NCBI RefSeq assembly: GCF_901709675.1
Contig: NC_051105.1
Location: 7,992,104 to 8,056,103 of the forward strand
Length of the DNA: 64,000 nucleotides
Reading direction: 5' to 3'
DNA from: Syngnathus acus
Taxonomy: Eukaryota; Chordata; Actinopteri; Syngnathiformes; Syngnathidae
Part shown: piece after piece, positions 47,243 through 58,760 of the stretch
How positions within the stretch are numbered: position 1 is the first letter of the stretch
Layout of the letters: each line of letters begins with the position of its first letter
Program-made: the position numbers and the translations under genes
The notes under the pieces: model-generated
Seen by the model: the letters and a program-made list of their open reading frames with translations, nothing else
Database searches by the model: none
What the model was told of the DNA's origin: nothing

Positions 47243-49010
47243 AGTAGAATTACACCCCCAAAAGACAAGGGTTAGATCAAAATAGTTGTATGAAGTGAAT
47301 TTTATGTAATACTGTACAACTTCTGCCAGTAGTTTACACTGATGTGTCATACTGGAGCCCTTTCTAATATATTTGGTGCTCAGGAAGCTAAATGAGGTAA
47401 CCAATATAATGAGGCAGTCCCACAATAATAATCATACTATCAACTACACCCCTCGCCCCCAGGGATTAATAAAATATTTCTGCAATGATAAATTATAATT
47501 AAATATGGCTGCTGGTTGGAGTATAATATTATTATATCAACTCACAGCTCCACCTCAGGTAGTTTCCTAAAGAGAAGCAATGCAGCCATACAATCGCGCT
47601 CTTCTTATTCCCAAAGATGCATCTTGGAAATAAGATTCACCTTTAATTTTTCAAGAAGTGTTTCTTAGGTGGGTAGGCCTCCCTCCTTAATATTACGCAT
47701 GCTGTAATACTCCCTTGCACTATATTCCCAAGACATCACTGATGGGGACATTGACTGACCACGTACTGACGAGCATTAAACGCCCACTGATGGCAAGGAC
47801 AGCAGGCCACTTGTTTGCTGGCTACTTTCAGAGCGTAAAAAGCTCCAATTCAGTGTCATCAAGCAAAGCTTTGAGATGAGCTAGCTTTTGTCAACACCAC
47901 CAAGGTCACAGCATGGGCTCCGCTGGTATACAAAAGATATGAATAGAATGGCTTGCAAATGGAGTGAGTGCACTCAATGGAGCACATATAAGGGAAATGT
48001 AATTAGTTTCGGTACAATCAATGGACACACATTAGGAGACAACTGCTTATCGTAACACAAAGATAATGTATTGATTTGTTTATTATTGTTGTTGCGGTTT
48101 GCACTGCATCACTGTCGTTTAGTATCTGGTGTCTTTGTAAAAGCTGAATATTGGATGTCATTTCATAAAAGTGACCATTTTCTTTTTATGAATCATTGAA
48201 AGTTGGCACACAACTTTTCTGTCTGTAGGGGTTAAAGTTAGAAGACATTTATTTTCATTTTATGGGGACTTTAATTACCAATGAAACCTCATAGCTGGCG
48301 GCTGTCTGCTTTCCTTTACCGAGCTACTAACAGGATTTATTAATTGTCTCATCAAATGCAACCTGTTGGGAGCGAAATGCTCATCACAAAATAATTTGCT
48401 AACCTGTCACTCTCTGAATTCAGGATTCTGCTCAGCTAGCGATGCCATGTCGGACATGTTGCTCTCATTGTAACTCACTTTGCAGACAGGCCATGTAGAT
48501 AAAAAATCAAAAATCCACACATGCTTTTGTGAGCACATCAACAATGGGGGGAAAATCAGTGTTAGCACTTCACAGGATAATCACTCAGGATAATCTTTTC
48601 GAAGCATCTGAGAATCAGGCCTTTGCTAATCAAGAGGAGAAAAAATACGCCATTTCAGCCGCCCACTAATTGTAATATTTGTAGCCCGCTAATTTGTCAC
48701 CGTCATCCGCCAGCTTGTCTCCTCAAACGAAACAACACACGGCTGAATAATATAGAACAGGACTGTAAATATTGACGTGAAGCCAGAGCAGTGGTGCATG
48801 TTGACACGCACAAATGGGTTTGATCAATCTGCGGAAAGGCAAACGTGATATGTTGTCACTATTAAGAGGCCACGGCGAGCATCTGCGCACACAAACAGAC
48901 TGCACTCGTATAAATAGAGCTCATATCGTCGCCCAGGGAAGTTTGAAAGATTCTTAATAAACTCTGCTTACTGTTTGAATTTTCCCACCTGCTCTGTAAT
49001 ATATTGGGTG
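47243..49010. other. Gene-poor DNA, part 2
   Basis: No exon seen. The block 48,400-48,960 has more even composition than its surroundings and contains CACTAATTGTAAT and GCTAATTTG words. It is a candidate conserved non-coding element. It also holds the second copy of the 23-base GATAATCACTCAGGATAATC segment (48,576-48,598). Confidence 0.35.
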
Positions 49011-49026
49011 TGCATTAATTATGCAT
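49011..49026. promoter_or_regulatory. POU/homeodomain dyad
   Basis: TGCATTAATTATGCAT has TGCAT/ATGCA inverted arms around an ATTAAT core. This resembles class III POU sites. The word ATTAATTATGCAT occurs again at 49,176-49,188. Confidence 0.4.
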
Positions 49027-49175
49027 TGGTAATCATTGTATCGCACATTTTATACAATCACTGCATTGGGACTGGGGCCTTGTTTCCGCTTTGCTACATC
49101 ATCTTTTCTTTTGACGACACATAAGCTTTTGGGAACTGAGGGAGGGACTTTTCAAAGTCATGTATGATGAAGTTG

Positions 49176-49188
49176 ATTAATTATGCAT
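49176..49188 (+). promoter_or_regulatory. Second copy of the POU/homeodomain word
   Basis: ATTAATTATGCAT, identical over 13 bases to 49,014-49,026 and 162 bp away in the same orientation. Confidence 0.4.
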
Positions 49189-49683
49189 GTGCTTTTTTTT
49201 TTTTTGCAACACTTGAATAAATGTTAACATGCTGTTAAACTCCACTAAAGTTGTATGATATGCATGTTAGGTTTGAAGATTTTTCTGGATCAGTTCTACT
49301 TTAAGATTTGTGATATGCTATATCCAAATCAATTTAGCGTAAAATGTCTCTACAAATAAGTCATTCATATTAAAAGGTCATTTCAGTTGGAAAAGCACAA
49401 AAAGACGACAGATTGAAAGTAACACAGCCACAGTCATGAACGGGCACTGATTAAAAGTAATCATGATCCTCACAATACAAGCAGCACGTTTGAAAGTGAA
49501 AGCATCTGAGTCTCAAATAAATCAGACTCCTGGATAAACCATTCCGTGAACAAATTATTTGGCTGTAGACGCTTGAATAAATATTCATCACCCAGCCGGA
49601 GCGGCAACGTGCTGTGATCTATGTTAAAATTGGTTCAAGGCTTGTAGGTGCAAGATTATGGTCCTGATGTTTCATTGATAGTT

Positions 49684-49711
49684 TAAATAAATAAATAAAT
49701 AAATAAATAAA
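49684..49711. repeat. (AAAT)n microsatellite, 7 units
   Basis: A perfect tetranucleotide run AAATAAAT..., likely polymorphic in length. Confidence 0.9.
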
Positions 49712-52105
49712 GTGGGCACATTTTCTCTATTCTAAATTTAAATTCACACCATGCCTTTTCACCCTTCTGCCTGTTCCTTAACTGGGAATTTGCAATGAGC
49801 ATTACATAACAATAATATTACTATTACATGAATATGATGTCATGGTATTCGCGCTTGTGAGAGAATGATTTATTTATTTTTTTTCTGCTACAGTGAACAA
49901 GAATGCTAGGCAACACATTTTTAAGACATACACATGCATCTCATTGTGGTGACAAATTTATTTTGTATCCTGTTCATTTAATAAAGTACAGTTCATGTTT
50001 ATAGATGTGCTTCATGGCGGCACACTTGTCAGTGTTTGCCATGGAGTCAGTAGCCATACACGCTTAGATAGTTAAAGTGGGCATCATCATAAAGCAATTG
50101 TATTAATTAGCTCTGAAATCCTTTTCAAGTCTCATTCTATGTAGGCTAGGCAAGCGGTCTTTCTTGAGTGCATGCATACAGCACAGTACGTACGCTACCG
50201 TAATCGGTGGGTTGCTCCAAGTTCGGAAAGCTCTTAACGCGAGGCGTAGATAAGACTAAACAAAGACCTGAGCCTGCCATTAGCTAACAGTATTGTATTT
50301 ATCTTTACCAGTAACAGTAGGCCACTCACGGCCCGCTTCATGCTCAACAAGCATCGCTTGCAAATGATTTGTTTAGATTGAAATTTGTTTTCATTTGGGG
50401 TAAATTGAATGATGAGTCATTGATTTATTATATGCAATAACAAACTATCAGGTGTCAATCATTCTTAGACCCATTTCAGGCATACTCCTGAGATCTCACG
50501 CTGATCTATCACCTTGGCTTTCAGGAGCTTTGCTCAGACTGTGGCGGAATATCCAACTCCAGGAAAATAAAGCCTATTCCTTGCATAATTACAACTGGAC
50601 AGATGAAAATAAGTGCAAAGGGACCCCAAGTCAGCTTTGAGGATTCACAAGCAAAGCGGACTCAGGAACATTCCCGCTGGACAGGTACGTTTATCTGCTC
50701 TTTATATTTTATTTGAATTGATTGTATGATGTATTCTATGACTGTTCACTAAACGTACGCTCTCGAAATTCCGTGCCACATAAATCAAAATGATTCGACC
50801 ATTTCTAGTGTATAGAAAGAGTAGACGGAGCAAAACCAAAACCTTGTCCCAAATGTGATTTATTCAGCATTTAATTGTATTTGTAACTTGGGCTGCCCTG
50901 GTGGGCGGAGGCTAATGTTTCTTCGTTACGCTTGACAGTGTAGTGTCTAACACTGAAATCTAACTTGGGGCCAGTCTTCATCTCTCCTAAAAGCACTTCA
51001 AGATGGAAAGTAAGTGAAGCATGAAGAAGCAATAGGTTTACCCCTGCCTTCCACTCCTTACTGTGACTCCCAGTCAAAGCTCACCCTCGGGCCATTTTTA
51101 GTGCTGCGCAAGAACAGCAATGTATTCAACACGTGAGGTGACCGAGCTAGGCGAGAACATATACTTTTCATACTGTAATGTTGTTTTTATGTCATTCTTT
51201 TACACACAACTAGACGGTCCAAAAGAAATATGATATTGTGGTACCTTGATATACACTTTTTTTTTTGGGGGGTCCACAACTACAAATGATTCAAAATACT
51301 CAAATTTCCAATATTTTCCCATTGAAATGAATAATAATGCTGTAATTCCATTCCAGCCTTTATTAAAAACACTTTAATAGTTGCCCATTAAAACAATAAG
51401 ATACTTTTTTTGTTTGCAAAGGATAAAGAATATCTGCGAGTATTGTCAACTGTTGCTTACTATGACACGATGCTCTTCATTAGCCTGTCTATGGCGTTTC
51501 ACATTGTTTGTTAGCATTAAGCTAAACTGACTTTGCTTTATCACTTTGCAAATCACTTTGCTTTATGTTAAGTTTGATAGTAAAGTTCAACAAGAAGTGT
51601 GGCAACAAACAGTTGAAGCCTCATTTTTTATGAACAGCTCTCTATCTGACAAACTGCTATTGATTGTGAATAGTTTAGTTACCGTGCAGTGCTTGTCTCT
51701 CAAATTTATGCTCACGTCAAGCTCAAGCAGTACCTGTTTCAAAACAAGAACGGCTGTGATTTGGAAATATGTAGAAGTCAGAGAACCAGTCAGCACTACA
51801 TGTTCGTTTTGTTGCTTTAGCAATTCCATACCCAAGCAGCGCTAATGAATACTTCGGGGTTACCACCTGATCGGCGTGCAGCATTGGCCGTGCGTTTATG
51901 GAAAATTCAAAGTTGCCCCTGCTGGACCCCGCCTCCTGTTAATGAGTCACACAAATATGAAAGATAGCATAAATGTTAGTCCGCACTGCGGAGGCGAGTA
52001 ATGAGGCCGCTTGCCATCTGGGCTTTCAATTAGCGTTGGAGTCGACAGCTGGAAACTAAGCACTTGTGGATGCCCGGTCCGTCCTGCACGGACGCAGGAA
52101 GTACA

Positions 52106-52107
<2 letters not shown>
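49712..52107. other. Gene-poor DNA, part 3
   Basis: No supported exon or element. A weak exon-like frame at 50,452-50,640 has no recognisable product and no conserved splice context. Confidence 0.4.

Positions 52108-52139
<32 letters not shown>
52108..52139. repeat. (GT)n microsatellite, 16 units
   Basis: A perfect dinucleotide run of 32 bases, likely polymorphic. Confidence 0.95.
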
Positions 52140-52142
<3 letters not shown>

Positions 52143-54239
52143 GGCTCTGACATTAATGGCACGTGTCGGCGAGTTTGTGTGCATTGGACATCGAGGGGAG
52201 CTGAAATGTAAAAGCAGTAATCTGCTCAGAGGCTGCTAAGTGAATTGACGTCCTCTTCAGTCCAAGGTTCAAACCACAGTGCTGCAGATGTCTTGCTTTT
52301 CGCTGCCTGGAAAGATAATCAATTGTCGCTTGTCATTAACTAAAGTGGGTGGAAAAACTGTTTTTGTATTTTTTACCTTGGCCAAGGACGTTGTGTTTTC
52401 AAAGGTTTGTATTTGTCTGTTAATTAAGATGAGGTTATTCAAAAGGTAGCTGTTCCAACCAAAATTAAATAGTTGTGTGCTTCCATACATTTAAAAGGTG
52501 TCTCTTGATGTGCAGTTCAATGCATAAGTTACACGTAAGCAGCGTGACCTTAGTGTGGGGGGAAAAAAAGTATTTTTTTTTTTCCAGGAGCCTATAGCTG
52601 TCAAGAAAAAAAAAAAGTAGAAAATGACTTCCCTCCCACCTCAGATCGGAAATGTTGACTTTGTTCCAAGTACAATCGTTTACGCCCACGAATCCCAATT
52701 AGCATGTCTGGACATGAGGCTGTCATCTTCTGGAGGCGACGTCTCCCATCAAAGCATGTTGCCGCTGTCTTCCGAACAGGCGAGCTTGGAGCCATTTTGT
52801 AAATTGATGTCCAACGGATAACATCGCGCCTCACTGCCCAAACAAACGACAACATGGTGGAAGGGGACAGCGTGTTATGTTTTACAGCCCTAGTGGCCAT
52901 CACTAACAGACAAATAGCGCCATTAGCATCAGCATAATGACAGTGCTTGAAGTTAATGAGCTCCTATTGTGTGACAATGAAGTGCACCTCATTGTGCATA
53001 CTAATGGGCCCGCATAAGCCTGTGACACTGACAGATTGCTTGTGTTTTGGAGACAACAACTGCATATTAAAACCAGTCGCGGCTTATAGAAACTTGTTAT
53101 TTTCTAATTATTGTGTTTATGTGTTCATATCAGCGAAACGGCCCATTTGCTCAAGGTTACTGGAATTAGGCTTTTTGCGGCAAGAGTTTTAGTCGACTTG
53201 TCAAGCACATTTTTGAAATTCTAGTTCTGTACTCATACAAATAGAAATTCCCCTAGTTTTCACTGAATATTTTTATAGGTACACCTCAGAGGGTTTCTAT
53301 TTTGGCTAGTTTGTCATCTCAGTTAAGTGCAAGTGTCCAGTCTAATGAAGCCACAGAAATCATAACCCATCATCATCATCACACAGAAGGCATTGACAGG
53401 AGCATTGATTTGTTTTGAAAGGACAGCATCATGATTATAAATAATTATAGCCTTCCAGTATGATGCTTTTCCGTAACCTGGAAACATTAGTGCTAACACC
53501 GTACTCGATAATGACTGAGGCATTGTTTTGGAGATTCGACAAAATAGTATGTAGTGTTTGTACATCAACTGGCACATATTTACTTTGTAGTGGGTGTATG
53601 TATACATTATGTGTGAATGGATTGACTGTGTGTGTGCATAAAAAACTGAACAACGTAAACAGATGCGACTTTACCAGGCCACATGCATCCCACCGCCATC
53701 TGTCTCATTGTATTGCACGCGACATGACCTTACAGTCTCATAGAGCACAATGTAATCTGTACGGTCGCTCATTCATTTATCGGGGAACCGCATCGGATCT
53801 CTGTGACCTCCGTTCTACAGCGCCCGCACTATTTGTGGCTCGTTTATCTCCGCAGCTGGAGAAAGGTCATCTCAACAGGGTTGGCAGCGAGGCGCATGTG
53901 AGGCGGAAGACACTGATCCCACAGCGTCCTCATTAGCTTGCCTCCACCTGGCAGATAGGGAAGCCTGGAGCAAGAGGTGCGCCTTAGCCAAGTGATAGCC
54001 AGGGGGGGCCGAGGGCTGCCTCGAACACACATGAACGCTTCGGGGTGCCGTCACTTCAAATGTAGATGGGAGACACACACATGAGGTCGAGTCACAAGGG
54101 TATGACTCATTAAGTTTAGTAAAGGCAAAGCAATAATAAAGTAAACAAAAGATAAGTTATCTCTAATATAAGTAGCTTGCGTCTCATGATAACAATACCT
54201 AATGCTGTGGGTGGTGATAAATTTAGATGAGAGTGGTCC

Positions 54240-54261
54240 TTTTTTTTTTTTTTTTTTTTTT
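54240..54261. repeat. Poly(T) tract, 22 bases
   Basis: An uninterrupted run of T with no adjacent element recognised. Confidence 0.85.
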
Positions 54262-55134
54262 AATGGCATATATGTGGGATTAAGCAGCAGCAGCGTCCAC
54301 CCTGAGTGTTCGATTCAATCCTCGACCCCCTAACGCGTCCGCCGGCGTAAATCCTTGAAAGAAGACCCAAAAGAGGGCTCTCCAACATCCATCTGTCGCT
54401 TACGTCTGCCGTCGGCCCAAAAATAGTCTCCACTTCGCAGCCACTTTTGGTGACGCGTACCCACGCTTGGTGTTTTGCGATGTCCTCTTCTCACTCATGT
54501 GTCTAAAAGGAAGCGAGCGTAGCTGAGAGGAAAACCATGTCATGAGTCATGCAGCCCCCGCTGGGATTCACCAAGGTGGCTTTTAAAGACAAGGCATCCT
54601 CAGATGACTGAAAAGAGGTGTTTTTTTGCGTTTGTCTGCAAAAGCAGAGGTGTGGCTTTTTTAATTAAAGCACACCACACTCAAATGTCACTTCACCTTT
54701 TTTTTTCCTCCCGCTGTGGCCTCCAATGCGTTCATGTCAAGTATGCAAATAGCGTCTTTCATATTATTTGCAGTCTTCTACAGGGACCAATCCTTTGTTA
54801 TTTTTCAATGCCGAAGAACAAAAAGAAGACGAGAGAAAGCAATTTTGAGACAGCACGACTAAAAATGTTTCCTTGTTGGCCCGAGACAAACAATGTGTCA
54901 GACAGGCGCTGTTTGTTCTTGTCTCTGCATTATGAGCATCCGCAGGCACAGTGCCAGCGAGGTTTCCTTGTGTTCTTGTTATTCCTGTCTATTCATTCAT
55001 GCACAGTCCAAGCTATCTCGGGGGTGTGACAAATGCATGCGGCCTGGAAATCCACACAAAAAAAAAAATCTGAAACACGCACAAACAACAATATATTGGG
55101 CAAAATATTAGGTACATCCAAGATGCTTCCTCAT

Positions 55135-55154
55135 TTCCTTCCTTCCTTCCTTCC
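55135..55154. repeat. (TTCC)n microsatellite, 5 units
   Basis: A perfect short tetranucleotide run. Confidence 0.85.
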
Positions 55155-57168
55155 ATCTGTCCACTTTAAAAAAACACTTAAGCAGAAACTCTCCAACCCT
55201 AGACGTATCTTTTGTCCCTCAGCCTCCTTACTTCCTGTCTCTACATCGGCACTGCACGTCACAGGTTGATGTCACATCTCAGCCTGTTCCCTGAGCAACA
55301 GATTAAATACTTAACATTATTCATGTTCCCCCCCTCCCTGCCCCGGCATTAAAAATTCATCCACTCTGTGTTGTGTTAAAAGCACATTACGCAAGCCTCA
55401 GTCTAAATATACCGCCCGTAGCAAGCTCTCTCTCTTGCTTTCTCTTTTTCTTTTTTTGAGCCTGCGAATATCATGCGTGTCAATTCTCAGGAGGCTGCCT
55501 GGGCGCTGGTGTGCCGAGTTTCTAGGATGCTAACTCGCTGACAAATAGGTTGGCTAGAGTAAAGACCTCATTTGACTAAGCCCGCACGATCACCGTAGTG
55601 AAGCCGAGTTCCCGGGCCGTCACCTACATGTCGGCGTGTGACCGACCGCCGCCGAGGCCTTTTATCCCATAGAGGGATCTGTTCGCCCCCGATGACCAAA
55701 AGCTTCGGTTAAAAATCTCTATAATTGGCTGCCTGGGAACAATGGACGTGGAAGGAAAGAGGTGGTCTGGCTGCCACTTTAAGCCAGCGTAATTGGCTGC
55801 CAACACAGAATGTGAAGCTGCCTCAACAATACCTGTGCAATATGGAGAAATATTTGTGCTATTACGTCTGTTTTGGAATTCCCATACTTGTGTGGCTTTC
55901 CCTTTCACGTTAAAAAACATGCATGTTAGGTTGGCTGAATTGGTAGGGCACCGGAACCAAGATGCAAACGGACTGGAGTTTTTAAATAAATCGGAAGGAA
56001 TACGCAACGTGTAGTATGTCATTGTTCATTTTAAAAAAAGCTGTTAATGAATGTCTGATTCATTTAAACCGTTGTATCCTCCACCTTTCATATTACCGCC
56101 GCAGTCGGAAGTATGTTTAATTCAATTCCCTTCTGTTGAATCAAATTCAGCGTGTGACTAATAAGTGTGAAGGATACACTTTAAGCAGTGACGTGCTCAG
56201 GCGTGCCACCACAAATATTCACACACGCATGTTGCGCAATGTGTGTTTGGCCCAAAGATTTGCATGCGTTTAGTAGCTGTGGCTATGGGAAATATTATAT
56301 TTCAGATATTACACAGACATCCTGCAACTCTGTGTGACATTTAACTGCGGTCTTCATTGAATTTCTTTGGATCACAGCATTTTGTTGACGCTTTGGCAGA
56401 TCTTTTGGCCGACTTCTGACAGATTCTTGATTGAACATGTCTGGAGGAAATCAGGTTTGGGTGAGGGCAACATGTTAAGTCGTATTTAACAAGGAGGGCA
56501 ACTGCTTCTTTACACGGGGCCAGATAGCTTTGCATGTTTTTTATAGCGACGGTTGTACGTGAATAAATAATATACAAGCGGGTGAGCACGTTGAAGATAA
56601 TTGCCATCATTGTCATTGCATGACAGCATGACCCTGAGAGTAGCAATCACATATGATGAGCAGAGAAAGCTTATTCAACCAAATCCGCGGTGCTGCACAT
56701 AAGAGCAGCCACATGAATAAAGATGCGTGCACAGACAAGAGATTGTCACAGTACACCGGAGCACAATGCCAGCAGCGACTATTAGAGAGAAGAGTCTACA
56801 CCGTGCGGGAACATGTGCTCCCTCGTGGCCAATTCATGTGCCGGAGCACCTTGCGTACGCTCGCCCCGCTCAGCCGCTGTCTGGCAGGACTTTTGCTGCA
56901 CGTCGGCCTCCTCTTCTTCCCCGTGGCTCTCATTTACGTGCGAAGCTGTGGGGAACAAAGCTAGCCGAGTTGTCTGTCTTTCCCGTTGTTCCTCTGCTTT
57001 CCGGTGTTGTTGTAGCTGCCAACCTCAGCTTCTCTTTCCACAAATGTGCCGCCATGTTTTTTTGCCCGTCTGAAGGGTGAAATAATTCGAATCGGAAAAG
57101 TATCCACCTAAAATCATCATGAATCATACATGGAAGTTTTTTAGGTAATTAGTAGACCGTATTAGACT

Positions 57169-57237
57169 TATGGTGTCCCGCAGGGATCCCTACTTGGACC
57201 AGTGGTGTTTAGTCTTGTGTCCTCAGTGATTTGCTGA
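57169..57237 (+). mobile_element. Fragment of a non-LTR retrotransposon reverse transcriptase
   Basis: The plus strand reads YGVPQGSLLGPVVFSLVSSV before a stop. GVPQGSxLGPxxF is the hallmark motif of LINE reverse transcriptases. Only about 23 codons survive, and no other motif is seen nearby, so it is a short dead remnant or a chance match helped by the motif's specificity. Confidence 0.5.
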
Positions 57238-58419
57238 AAATACCGTTAGCGTGGCTGCATTTATCTTTATTCTAGTGAGGGATTACAATTCATCCTAACT
57301 AGCACTGGCAGGCTATATTAAATTAGCTAATGAAGTTTACTTTATTGTAGAAGTGTAACTATAGGCAGTTTTAATTTGCAATGGGCACACTGCGCTTTTG
57401 TTTATTTTAGTACTTTTGGATTATATTTATTACAATTTCCTCCCAAACTGAGTCAGACTCATTATTACGAGGGTATTTCGCTCCTTGGGCACTCTTGGCG
57501 CAATAACACCCAAGTCCCGCCTCTTTCCACTCATTAGCCAATCACAGTTGGCATAATTTTCTTTTCTCTTAAGATTCCTTTTTCCCCTCTAAATTAGGAC
57601 TTTATTTTCAGTTGTGTGTCCTCGTAAAAAACATTATCATCCAATGTTGCCCTAACTTCCTCTGTGTTGTAGAGGCTTAAATTATAAAAGGAGAGAATTT
57701 CTTTCTGTGATGCTTGTTTGGCAATACGAATGGAAAATGGATGCCATTTGCACTGTCCTCTTTTTCCCCTCGTCTTTCTCACGCAAATCACATTACACAG
57801 CATCTTCAATGGAGGCTCATCTTGTTAGCTACAGTACACGTGCACACCCACACCCACACACAGTCTCATTAAACGCTTAAACTGACTATCCCTTCCTTTT
57901 AAAAGCACAACACAAAAAAATGTAAAAGATTCAGTCAAAGCATGCCATTTATATCTTCGAGCAGGGCCCGTGATGTGGCTGTCTGTGGCAATCGCGTCTG
58001 AATGGTGAAATTGCAAGCGAGGGTTTATTCTCACACTCCATTAGCCGCTTTAATCACTCCGGTCATCTGTAGCGCCGATGTGGCTTTGATAGAAGCTCCT
58101 TTCGGCTCCATCATGCTCCATTGCGCGTGCCGTGACGGAACTTCGGCTAGTTTGCTTGTAAACCAACAACAGATGCTTGATGTTGTGTGCGTTACGAAAC
58201 ACATTTTTACCATCAAATCTTTCAAACGTGCAGCAACAAGGCAGACTGTCGGATATACGCTAGAGATGGGGTCATGTTATGGCTAATTCACTTTAAAATG
58301 CCTTGTAAACAAATAGAGTGGCTGTCCACCATCAAGCGTGACTTTTAAATACAAACAACACCAATAACTTCACTATCCGCTAAAAAGGTACAAACACGTG
58401 TGTGTGTATATATAATTTT
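57238..58419. other. Gene-poor DNA, part 5
   Basis: No exon seen. The block 57,940-58,270 is more balanced in composition and may be a conserved non-coding element. Confidence 0.35.
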
Positions 58420-58760
58420 TGTCATAACTTCATCCTCTTAATAATCCTATCACTCATAAAATGTTAATTTTCCCACTCAATTTTACAACTTGATTCTCAT
58501 AAAACTTTATTTTACTAGAATCAAAAGTGTGCCTCATAATTCTACATTTCCTATTTATGAAAATAACAAAAGTAGCATTAGGACTTCATTCTCAGAGGAA
58601 CCCCCCCCCCCCCCCCCAGAATCATAAAAACAATTTTTTTTTCATATGGTACACTGTGACTTCTTTTATTAGCATTTAGACTTTATTGTTGAAAAACTAT
58701 TCTTCAATTTCACATATTACAACTTCAGTGTTATTTAGAATATTCATTTTCATATTTGGA
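58420..58760. repeat. Decayed AT-rich tandem repeat with a C17 tract
   Basis: Loosely repeated words of the type TCATAAAAYTTTA and ACTTCATTCTCA recur about every 20-60 bases, like the diverged AT-rich minisatellites of fish genomes. A run of 17 C lies at 58,601-58,617. Unit boundaries are not clear by eye. Confidence 0.35.

Larger units (their letters stand above)
52140..57168. other. Gene-poor DNA, part 4
   Basis: No recognised protein. Islands of more balanced composition occur at 53,660-54,060, 54,290-54,620, 55,480-55,830 and 56,640-57,080; all are candidate non-coding elements. A perfect octamer ATGCAAAT lies at 54,743-54,750. The frame over about 54,775-54,815 reads LLQGPILCYFS, faintly like a non-LTR reverse transcriptase, but is too short to call. 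Confidence 0.4.

Noticed and set aside
54604-55029. 141-codon frame with a faint reverse-transcriptase-like stretch
   Set aside because: Only a few residues resemble LINE sequence, and the rest is unlike any protein I know.
56653-57080. Overlapping plus-strand frames of 86-117 codons
   Set aside because: Three overlapping frames in a balanced-composition block, none with recognisable domains or splice signals.
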